Shown piece by piece: positions 1 through 5,746 of a stretch of 7,601 bases of DNA. The stretch lies in contig DBCE01000171.1 of NCBI GenBank assembly GCA_002292895.1, positions 1 through 7,601 on the forward strand, in the 5' to 3' direction. The stretch comes from Phycisphaerales bacterium UBA966 (lineage in GTDB: Bacteria > Planctomycetota > Phycisphaerae > Phycisphaerales > SM1A02). The stretch's first letter is position 1. Each line of letters begins with the position of its first letter. Under the pieces are notes generated by a model. It worked only from the letters and a program-made list of their open reading frames with translations. It had not been told where the DNA came from and searched no databases. The position numbers were made by a program, and so were the translations under genes.

Positions 1-950
1 CTCACTGCAAAGTCATCGCGCAGGGATTGATGACTCTGCGCCATAAATAAACCAAAGAGTTCCATGTCGTCGCGGCGAAGCGCGTTGGCTGCAAGTTGCA
101 CACGTTGGATCTCCCGCACCACGTGACGAGCACGGCGTTCAAAGAGTGCTGGCAACTTGAGCGTGCGAAGTTTGGTTTCATCCAAGTCGCGCAACATGCC
201 AACACCAGCGGCGCGTGCGGCATCTTCCACTTCATGCCTGCGCCCCGCGTACCGACCATCGGACAGTGATCGATGAACGCCAGAATCAAAGACCAGGAGC
301 GCCACACGCGAAGCTGGCGGAAACGGCACGAAACGCACGTCAAGCGACCGACAATCGATGAGCATGGCATGATCAGCACGCCCGAGTGCGGAGGCCAACG
401 GATCCAAAATGCCGCATGGAACGCCGCCAAATTCCGACTCCGCCTCTTGACACATACGCGCCAGCGGAATGCCGAAGAGCGGCGCCGAAAGCACCTCTGC
501 CACCGCGGTTGCTAATGACACGGTGAGCGCCGCACTTGAACTGAGACCAGCGCCCAGCGGGACATCGCTTGCAAACGACATCTCCAGCGGTGGAACACGA
601 ACGCCCTCACGTGCGAACCCCGCCAATACGCCAAGCGCCAGGTTCGACCACGCGGCAGCACCGGTCGCACGGGGCGCAGTAGACGCCGCGGCGGGATCCG
701 GCAACTCCGCAAGCGATTGCAAATCATCACTCCACGCGCGCCATCTGCCATCGTTTGAAACCCGCACTGCAGCAATGCAGTCGCGGTCAATTGACATGGG
801 TAGCACTAACCCATCGGAGTAATCCACATGCTCGCCAATGAGCGTGACGCGCCCCGGCGCTCGCGCCAAGACGGTCGGGCGGCCACCAAAGCGCCTCGCG
901 AAGCTCTCAAGAGCGCGCACAGCAGCCGGAACTTTGGTGACAGCGGACAT
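1..950 (-). CDS. galK: Galactokinase, N-terminal 316 codons (3' end beyond window)
   Basis: Galactokinase phosphorylates alpha-D-galactose with ATP to galactose-1-phosphate in the cytoplasm, the first kinase step of the Leloir pathway. Reading the minus strand from ATG at 950-948 gives an uninterrupted frame to the window edge. The galactokinase signature is at residues 34-51 (GRVTLIGEHVDYSDGLVL), with the substrate-contacting E40, H41 and D43. The GHMP-kinase ATP loop PLGAGLSSSAAL is at 131-142. The catalytic-Asp region CGILDPLASALG is at 179-190, with D183 the likely base. A late family motif (SHQSLRDDF) is at 306-314. The usual Gln after the catalytic Asp is Pro184 here. The family is normally about 380-400 residues, so roughly the last 65-80, including the third GHMP glycine motif, are missing. 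The start is followed closely by a typical galactokinase N-terminus; only a weak AGG abuts the ATG. It is divergent from the ABC operon, with no functional link visible. Confidence 0.95.
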   Translation of the reverse strand, partial: MSAVTKVPAAVRALESFARRFGGRPTVLARAPGRVTLIGEHVDYSDGLVLPMSIDRDCIAAVRVSNDGRWRAWSDDLQSLAELPDPAAASTAPRATGAAAWSNLALGVLAGFAREGVRVPPLEMSFASDVPLGAGLSSSAALTVSLATAVAEVLSAPLFGIPLARMCQEAESEFGGVPCGILDPLASALGRADHAMLIDCRSLDVRFVPFPPASRVALLVFDSGVHRSLSDGRYAGRRHEVEDAARAAGVGMLRDLDETKLRTLKLPALFERRARHVVREIQRVQLAANALRRDDMELFGLFMAQSHQSLRDDFAV

Positions 951-1022
951 CCTGTGCAGGATACGCCGCAACCAACCGTCTTTTGCGCACATCACCCCAT
1001 GCGCGGCTAAACTCAACGCCCC
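951..1022. promoter_or_regulatory. Divergent intergenic region between galK and the ABC operon
   Basis: These 72 bases separate two divergent genes, so promoters for both probably lie here or just inside the coding ends. On the plus strand, TAAACT at 1008-1013 is a fair match to a -10 box (4 of 6), and would place the RNA start within a few bases of the ATG at 1023. The candidate -35, TTGCGC at 983-988, is poor (3 of 6) with a 19-base spacer. A 5-bp inverted repeat, GCGCA (985-989) and TGCGC (1000-1004), overlaps this candidate and could be an operator or chance. I see no convincing promoter for the minus strand. The location is firm; the individual elements are guesses. Confidence 0.35.
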
Positions 1023-1796
1023 ATGAAGGAACTGATCGCGGCACGCGGACTTCGTAAATCGTTTGGTTCATTCGAAGCGGTTCGAGGGATCGATCTCATC
1101 GTTCCCGCCGGGCAGGTGTTGGGATTCCTTGGGCCAAACGGCGCAGGAAAGAGCACCACCATGCGCATGCTCACCGGATTTCTTGAGCCCACGGCCGGCA
1201 CTGTCACCCTGGACGGCATTGCGCTTGCTGATGCTCCGATTGCTGCCAAGCGCACCTTCGGCTACCTGCCCGAAGGCGCACCTGCCTACGGCGATATGCG
1301 CGTGGAAGAGTTCTTGAACTTCGTGGCGCGTGCGCGCGGCTATGTGGGCGCGGATGCGCGGTCACGCGTCGATCGCTCGATTGAACGCCTGCATTTAGAA
1401 CCCTACCGCCGTCAATTGGTCGACACGCTTTCCAAGGGATACAAGCGACGCACCGGACTGGCGCAGGCGATTCTGCATGACCCACCGATCTTGGTACTTG
1501 ATGAACCAACCGATGGGCTTGATCCAAATCAGAAGCATGAAGTTCGCGAACTCATTCGCCGACTCGGCGATGATCGCGCCGTAGTGCTTTCCACCCATAT
1601 TCTTGAAGAAGTGGAAGCAGTGTGTACGCGCGCAGTGATCATCAATGAAGGCCGCGTTGTCTTTGACGGCACTCCAAAGGCGCTTGATGCCAAGGCTCCC
1701 GCCAACATCACCAGCAACCGACTCGATCATGTGTTCCGCATGCTCACCACCAGCGATATTGGTGGCGCCCCGCGCACAAAGGCAGCATCCCGATGA
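1023..1796 (+). CDS. ABC transporter ATP-binding protein, GldA-like (ABC-2 exporter family)
   Basis: This 257-residue cytoplasmic ATPase powers an ABC-2 type exporter, presumably the permease encoded next. All nucleotide-binding motifs are present: Walker A GPNGAGKST at 37-45, signature LSKGYKRR at 136-143, Walker B ILVLDEP at 156-162 with catalytic E161, D-loop GLDP at 165-168, and switch His192 in STHILEE. The Q-loop position reads YLPEG (81-85), with Glu instead of Gln, and the signature is LSKGY rather than LSGGQ. Both variants are familiar in the GldA/CcmA-type branch and fit an exporter rather than an importer. Length is typical for a stand-alone domain. The start has no recognisable Shine-Dalgarno, yet the N-terminus MKELIAARGLRKSFG is exactly where the family begins. 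It is the first gene of the operon, and its stop overlaps the permease start by 4 bp. The substrate cannot be told from this subunit. Confidence 0.95.
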   Translation: MKELIAARGLRKSFGSFEAVRGIDLIVPAGQVLGFLGPNGAGKSTTMRMLTGFLEPTAGTVTLDGIALADAPIAAKRTFGYLPEGAPAYGDMRVEEFLNFVARARGYVGADARSRVDRSIERLHLEPYRRQLVDTLSKGYKRRTGLAQAILHDPPILVLDEPTDGLDPNQKHEVRELIRRLGDDRAVVLSTHILEEVEAVCTRAVIINEGRVVFDGTPKALDAKAPANITSNRLDHVFRMLTTSDIGGAPRTKAASR

Positions 1797-2536
1797 ACTC
1801 CACTGCACGCATCGCAACCATCTTTCGCCGGGAATTTGCGGCGTATTTCACCAGCCCATTGGCAGGCATCTTCTTGGTGATCTACCTGTTCATGTCAGCC
1901 GTGCTCACGTTCCAAATGGGCGGCTTGTACGAACGCGGACAGGCAGACTTGCGGCCATTCTTCCAAGTGCAGCCGTGGCTGGACTTGTTCTTGGTACCAG
2001 CGCTGAGCATGCGTCTCTGGGCAGAAGACCGACGCACCGGAACGATCGAGCTGTTGCTGACTCTGCCATTCTCCGTTCGTGACTTGGTGCTTGGAAAGTT
2101 CTTGGCGGCGTGGGCGTTTGCTTGCGTGGCGCTGGCACTCACTGCGCCACTGTGGATTACGGTGGCATGGCTCGGTAGCCCCGATCACGGATCAATTCTT
2201 GTTGGATACATCGCCAGCGCACTGATGGCCGGCACATTCCTTGCCATCGGTGCATTTCTCTCAGCATTCACCAAGAACCAAGTGATTGCATTTGTGCTCA
2301 GTGGCGTGGCGTGCTTCTTACTGATGGTCATTGGTTTCCCCATGCTGCTTGACTTTGTCAGTGGCTGGCTGCCGCGCACCGCAGTGGAGGCCATTGCAGC
2401 GATGAGCGTCTTGACGCACTTTGAAAGCATGATGCGCGGAGTCCTGGACGGCCGCGATGTTCTGTATTTCGTGTCAGTATCGGCAGCGTTCTTGTTCTTG
2501 AACGGGATCGTGGTCGAATGGAAGAAGGCGGAGTAG
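1793..2536 (+). CDS. ABC-2 type transporter permease, GldF-like
   Basis: This 247-residue inner-membrane protein is the likely pore subunit partnering the upstream ATPase. It has about six hydrophobic segments, at roughly 23-42, 58-75, 100-127, 134-158, 163-188 and 221-241. Two motifs mark the GldF/NosY-like ABC-2 permeases: the N-terminal REFAAYFTSPLAGIF (13-27), and RLWAEDRRTGTIELLLTLP (74-92), an amphipathic loop expected to contact the ATPase. The start codon sits in the ATGA overlap with the ATPase stop, and an AAAGG about ten bases upstream could act as ribosome binding site. Translation is therefore probably coupled and subunits made in matched amounts. The protein ends in a short charged tail, EWKKAE, whose codons also carry the ribosome binding site of the next gene. 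The family normally works as a homodimer or with a paired permease; only one permease is visible, so a homodimer is inferred. Confidence 0.93.
   Translation: MNSTARIATIFRREFAAYFTSPLAGIFLVIYLFMSAVLTFQMGGLYERGQADLRPFFQVQPWLDLFLVPALSMRLWAEDRRTGTIELLLTLPFSVRDLVLGKFLAAWAFACVALALTAPLWITVAWLGSPDHGSILVGYIASALMAGTFLAIGAFLSAFTKNQVIAFVLSGVACFLLMVIGFPMLLDFVSGWLPRTAVEAIAAMSVLTHFESMMRGVLDGRDVLYFVSVSAAFLFLNGIVVEWKKAE
2530..2533 (+). promoter_or_regulatory. Ribosome binding site that selects the 2542 start
   Basis: GGAG (within GGCGGAG) lies eight bases before the ATG at 2542 and overlaps the last codons of the permease. The in-frame ATG at 2518 has no comparable site, would overlap the permease by 19 bp, and would add only eight residues before the membrane helix. 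The 2542 start is preferred. Confidence 0.7.
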
Positions 2537-2541
2537 CACCC

Positions 2542-4416
2542 ATGGCAGCACGCACAGAAACTCGACGTAATGCACTCTTGGCTATCGCCGCTGTCTCAGT
2601 GGGCGTAGTAGCGCTGAACACGGTGATCGACATCACCGTGCCGTTCCTGCGCGCTGATTTGACGCAAGACCGGCTGTACAGCACCAGTAAAGGTGTTGAT
2701 AGCACCTTGGCAACACTTGATGAGCCGGTGCGCATCGATTACTTCTGGACACAAGAGGGTTCCAAGGATCAACCGCTGATTCGCGCGCACGGGCAGCGGG
2801 TGCGCGAGTATCTGGAAGAACTCCGGCAGCGTTCCAACGGCAATTTGGAAATTCGATTCATCGACCCAGAGCCGTTCAGCGAAGCTGAAGATGAAGCACG
2901 TGCAGCGGGTTTGCCCGCCCTGGCCGTTGATGGCAGTGGCCGAACGCTGACGCTTGGCCTGGTTGTGCGCGGACCCACCGATCGCAAGGAGACGCTGCCC
3001 TACCTCTCTCCAGAGAATGAGCCACTTCTGGAGTACGAATTGCTTCGTGCCATTTCCTCGGTTGGTCGACCCACCAAGCCGAAGTTGGGTCTGCTGAGCA
3101 GCATGCCGCTTGAAGGCGGTGCTGATCCGCGCAACCCGATGATGCAGAAGGGGCCACCGGTGGTGATCCAGCAACTCGGCGAACAGGCCGATGTGGTGCC
3201 GATTGACGCCACCGCTGACAAACTTCCCGAAGGCATCGCAGCACTGATGATTGTGCAGCCGCGCAAGTTCACTGAAGGCATGCTCCGTGCCATTGACACA
3301 TGGGCGATTGCCGGAAAGCCGCTGCTTGTTCTGGCGGATCCCTACGCGGAAACTGACAGCGGCCCCGACGCAAGCGCGATGGGCGCCAAGCGCGGCGGCA
3401 CCACGTACGACATGGGCCCGCTCCTCAATGCGTGGGGCGTGGACATTGCCAAGGACATGGTGGTTGGTGACATGACTCATGCCACGCGTATTCGTGCCCC
3501 TTCCAAGAATGGTGGCATGCGTGAACTTGATTACCCAGCATGGCTGTCCATGACGCGGGAAACATTTACTGCTAACGACCCATTGGTCGGCGGTCTGCAG
3601 GCGCTGAACTTCATGAGCGCCGGAGCGATCGTCCAAGTTCCTGGCAGCATGTCCAAGGTGGAGGCACTGGTCAAAACCGGCGAGAAATCGCAGATGATTC
3701 AAGCGCTCAAACTTGGCTTCTTTGGCGACCCCGAACAGCTCCTCAAGGACTTCAAGTCAGATGGCACGCCAAAGATCTTGGCGGCGCGTATCACCGGCGA
3801 GATCGTTTCTGCGTTCCCTTCGGCAGACGGGGTTGCTGCCAAAGGCAAGGCCAACATCCTGCTGTTTGCTGACGCAGATCTACTTTCGGATGACACGTGG
3901 GTCATTGATGACCGCAGTGCTGGTGTCAACGCCGGCAAGCGCGCCATTGCAGACAACGGTCCGATGATTCTCAACGCCGTTGAACTGGCCGCTGGCAATC
4001 CCGCACTTGCGCAGATTCGCGCGCGCGGGCAATTCCGCCGCCCCTTCACGGCGGTGGAAGACATGCGTAAAGAAGCGGAAACGAAGTTCATTGCGCGCGA
4101 GAAGGAATTACAAGAGGAGATTCAGCGCACTGAGTTACAAATCGGCGAATTGCAGCGCGAACGTACCGCGGAGGGTGTGCAACAGATCGTTCTGACACCG
4201 GAACAGGCACAGCGCATTCAGGAGTTACAGACGCGCATGACTGCCGCGCGGAAAGAACTGCGACAAGTGCAACATGACCTGCGGCGTGATGTTGAATTGT
4301 TGGGAACCCGAATTCTTGTGCTCAATGCGGTCGTTTGGCCACTTGCCGTAGCAATCATGGCGCTCGCCTGGTACATGGTGCGTGGGCGCACAAGCCGCCG
4401 GGAGGCAGTGCAGTGA
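2542..4416 (+). CDS. GldG-like ABC transporter auxiliary protein (ABC_transp_aux / GIFT-type domain)
   Basis: This 624-residue protein is the large extracytoplasmic partner of the exporter. A positively charged N-terminus (ARTETRR) precedes one membrane helix at about 10-32, so most of the chain should lie outside the cytoplasm. Residues from about 40 to 320 match the GldG auxiliary-domain pattern: an early DLTQDRLYS segment, DEPVRIDYFW, an LPYLSPENEPLLEYELLRAI stretch, then a Rossmann-like half with LLVLADPYAE. That domain is related to the GIFT domain of eukaryotic IFT52. A second part ends near LLFADADLLSDDTWV. A highly charged coiled coil runs from about 507 to 587, broken near 545-555, followed by a C-terminal helix at about 591-613 and a short basic tail. 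There is no cysteine in the protein. In Bacteroidota GldG is needed for gliding with GldA and GldF; no other gliding gene is visible here, so function and substrate are open. An alternative start at 2518 would give 632 residues. Confidence 0.9.
   Translation: MAARTETRRNALLAIAAVSVGVVALNTVIDITVPFLRADLTQDRLYSTSKGVDSTLATLDEPVRIDYFWTQEGSKDQPLIRAHGQRVREYLEELRQRSNGNLEIRFIDPEPFSEAEDEARAAGLPALAVDGSGRTLTLGLVVRGPTDRKETLPYLSPENEPLLEYELLRAISSVGRPTKPKLGLLSSMPLEGGADPRNPMMQKGPPVVIQQLGEQADVVPIDATADKLPEGIAALMIVQPRKFTEGMLRAIDTWAIAGKPLLVLADPYAETDSGPDASAMGAKRGGTTYDMGPLLNAWGVDIAKDMVVGDMTHATRIRAPSKNGGMRELDYPAWLSMTRETFTANDPLVGGLQALNFMSAGAIVQVPGSMSKVEALVKTGEKSQMIQALKLGFFGDPEQLLKDFKSDGTPKILAARITGEIVSAFPSADGVAAKGKANILLFADADLLSDDTWVIDDRSAGVNAGKRAIADNGPMILNAVELAAGNPALAQIRARGQFRRPFTAVEDMRKEAETKFIAREKELQEEIQRTELQIGELQRERTAEGVQQIVLTPEQAQRIQELQTRMTAARKELRQVQHDLRRDVELLGTRILVLNAVVWPLAVAIMALAWYMVRGRTSRREAVQ
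4401..4404 (+). promoter_or_regulatory. Ribosome binding site that selects the GTG start at 4413
   Basis: GGAG (in GGGAGGCAG) stands eight bases before GTG at 4413-4415, which overlaps the preceding TGA stop as GTGA. The next in-frame ATG (4428) has only a weak GGA upstream, and the earlier in-frame ATG at 4335 lies deep inside the GldG-like gene. The GTG is the best-supported start. Confidence 0.7.
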
Positions 4417-5540
4417 GCCACGGAATCATGCGCCGAAATGTAGTGATTGGAATCACTGTTGCAGCGTTTGCACTCTCCGGGGCTGCATTCCTCATGGCGC
4501 GCAGCCGCGACATGACTCCCGAGCGAGCGCGTGGTTCTGCGCTGGTGCCCGGTCTGGAGTCGCGCGCTGCGGAGATCGGCGCCATTGAGTTGTTGCGCGG
4601 CAACGCAACGGTGCGGGTCGAACGGCTTGCTGGTGATCGCTGGGTGGTTGCCAGTAGTGATGGATACCCAGCGCGAACAGAGTTGGTGCGGGCACTCCTC
4701 GTAACTATCGGCAGCTTGACGGTTGATGATCGCATGACTGCAAAGAAGGATCGACACGGTGAGCTTGGGCTTGCGTGGCCCGACGAGTCAGGGAAGGCGC
4801 GCTTGGTTCGCTTCTTGGCCACCGCGCCGGGTGCTGCACCAGTCGCAGAGGTCATTCTTGGCGATGAGCGATTTGCTCCGGACGCAGTCTTTGCGCGGTT
4901 ACCTGCTCAAGATCAAACGTGGCGTGCACTGGGACGCGTGCAGGTTCCCGCCGATGCACTGGCGTGGATTGACCGGACGCTGGTGTCACTACCGAGCGGA
5001 GAAACGTTGTCCGCATCGATTGCAGGACTCACCGCCACGCCAAGCCCGAATGACCCGGGCCCGCAACCGGGAATGCCACGCATGCCTTGGGGCATTGCTG
5101 TGACTGAACCAGAGCGCGAACACTGGAGCGTTGAGCAAGTTGATTCGGCCAAGACCGGGCTTCCATCGTTCTTAGAGCGATTGGAGATCGATGGCGTTCG
5201 GCGCGCACGCACCGATATCGCCCCGGAACCACAATGGTCGCCAAGCTTTGACACGCGCGCCGCGTTGGTGACCCTGAACGGGCACGCCGAGAGCGACGGT
5301 GTGTGGTTCACGCTGAGCGTGCTACCGCGCCCGGGAGCACCAGTCCCAACGCCCGCGAAACATGATGGGGATCCCTTTGTACCGGACTGGTCTGCCCTTT
5401 CCGAAGCCTGCGACGGATGGGAGTACAAGATGCCGGCTTGGAAGGCCGACACGCTGCGGCGGATGCGCGCCCCTGCGCAGGATCCGGGCGCAGAGCCAAC
5501 CACGCTCCAACCGAGCACCTTGGGCGATCCGAGACGCTGA
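4413..5540 (+). CDS. DUF4340-like membrane-anchored protein of the ABC operon
   Basis: This 375-residue protein starts at GTG in a 4-bp overlap with the GldG-like gene. A basic MRRN precedes a hydrophobic helix at about 9-29, with no lipobox cysteine, so it is probably a single-pass anchor with an outward-facing body. The body has the pattern of DUF4340 proteins, which usually lie beside GldG-type genes: VRVERLAGDRWVVASSDGYP (67-86), then LVRALLVTIGSLTVDDRM, an LGL/W stretch near 118-122, and a beta-rich region ending in RTLVSLPSG (188-196). A proline-rich linker (about 210-226) separates this from a second half. That half contains ALVTLNG (284-290), WFTLSVLP (298-305) and the closing GWEYKMPAWKADTLRRM (335-351), which resembles the usual DUF4340 end. 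The last 20 or so residues are proline-rich and probably disordered. Only one cysteine is present (333). The biochemical role of the family is not established; a structural or regulatory subunit of the exporter is inferred from gene order. Confidence 0.82.
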   Translation: MSHGIMRRNVVIGITVAAFALSGAAFLMARSRDMTPERARGSALVPGLESRAAEIGAIELLRGNATVRVERLAGDRWVVASSDGYPARTELVRALLVTIGSLTVDDRMTAKKDRHGELGLAWPDESGKARLVRFLATAPGAAPVAEVILGDERFAPDAVFARLPAQDQTWRALGRVQVPADALAWIDRTLVSLPSGETLSASIAGLTATPSPNDPGPQPGMPRMPWGIAVTEPEREHWSVEQVDSAKTGLPSFLERLEIDGVRRARTDIAPEPQWSPSFDTRAALVTLNGHAESDGVWFTLSVLPRPGAPVPTPAKHDGDPFVPDWSALSEACDGWEYKMPAWKADTLRRMRAPAQDPGAEPTTLQPSTLGDPRR

Positions 5541-5549
5541 TCACGGCGC

Positions 5550-5572
5550 GGGAGGTGCTTCCCGGACCTCCC
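5550..5572 (+). terminator. Possible transcription terminator hairpin after the ABC operon
   Basis: GGGAGGT (5550-5556) pairs perfectly with ACCTCCC (5566-5572) around a nine-base loop, starting 10 bases after the stop codon at 5538-5540. The placement suits an operon terminator. However, the following bases (TGTTCATTT) are only a weak U tract, so it may be an attenuating or RNA-protecting hairpin rather than a strong intrinsic terminator. Confidence 0.4.
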
Positions 5573-5737
5573 TGTTCATTTCCGCAGAATCACACCGAAA
5601 CTTTCAAGCAAATCGGTTCGAAATGATCGGAAGACCGGGAACGTCCTTGACTCGTGCCCCACAACTCCCGATGGTGTTCTCGGATACATGCTGGGCTTGC
5701 CAACAACGTGCGTTGCGGGAAAGGTGCCTGGCTGACT

Positions 5738-5742
5738 GGAGG
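5738..5742 (+). promoter_or_regulatory. Strong ribosome binding site of the histidine kinase
   Basis: GGAGG lies four bases before ATG 5747. The match is strong though the spacing is slightly short. It fixes the kinase start just ahead of its first membrane helix. Confidence 0.65.
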
Positions 5743-5746
5743 GCAC

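Larger units (their letters stand above)
5541..5746 (+). other. Intergenic region between the ABC operon and the histidine kinase
   Basis: These 206 bases hold no credible gene. Near the left end is a GC-rich hairpin (5550-5572). A 12-base imperfect palindrome, CAACG-TG-CGTTG, lies at 5704-5715, and a ribosome binding site is at 5738-5742. A promoter for the kinase is expected, but no convincing -35/-10 pair is visible. TTGACT at 5647-5652 lacks a -10 at normal spacing, and GATACA at 5683-5688 lacks a -35. Confidence 0.6.

Noticed and set aside
469..822. Plus-strand open frame opposite galK
   Set aside because: It lies wholly within the galactokinase coding region, which carries the family motifs on the other strand. 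The frame has no known motif and low-complexity Ala/Ser composition.
2596..3702. Long minus-strand open frame of 368 codons opposite the GldG-like gene
   Set aside because: Its codons line up exactly with the sense codons, so it stays open simply because the sense gene avoids TTA, CTA and TCA over this stretch. The translation is rich in His, Cys and Arg, lacks recognisable domains, and the sense protein matches a known family throughout.
4335..4412. Upstream ATG extension of the DUF4340 protein
   Set aside because: It would add 26 residues encoded inside the GldG-like gene in another frame, with an 82-bp overlap. The GTG at 4413 has a good ribosome binding site and leaves the basic residues directly ahead of the anchor helix.
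5647..5688. TTGACT and GATACA as a promoter for the kinase
   Set aside because: The spacing between them is about 30 bases, far from the 16-19 needed, and neither has a matching partner box.
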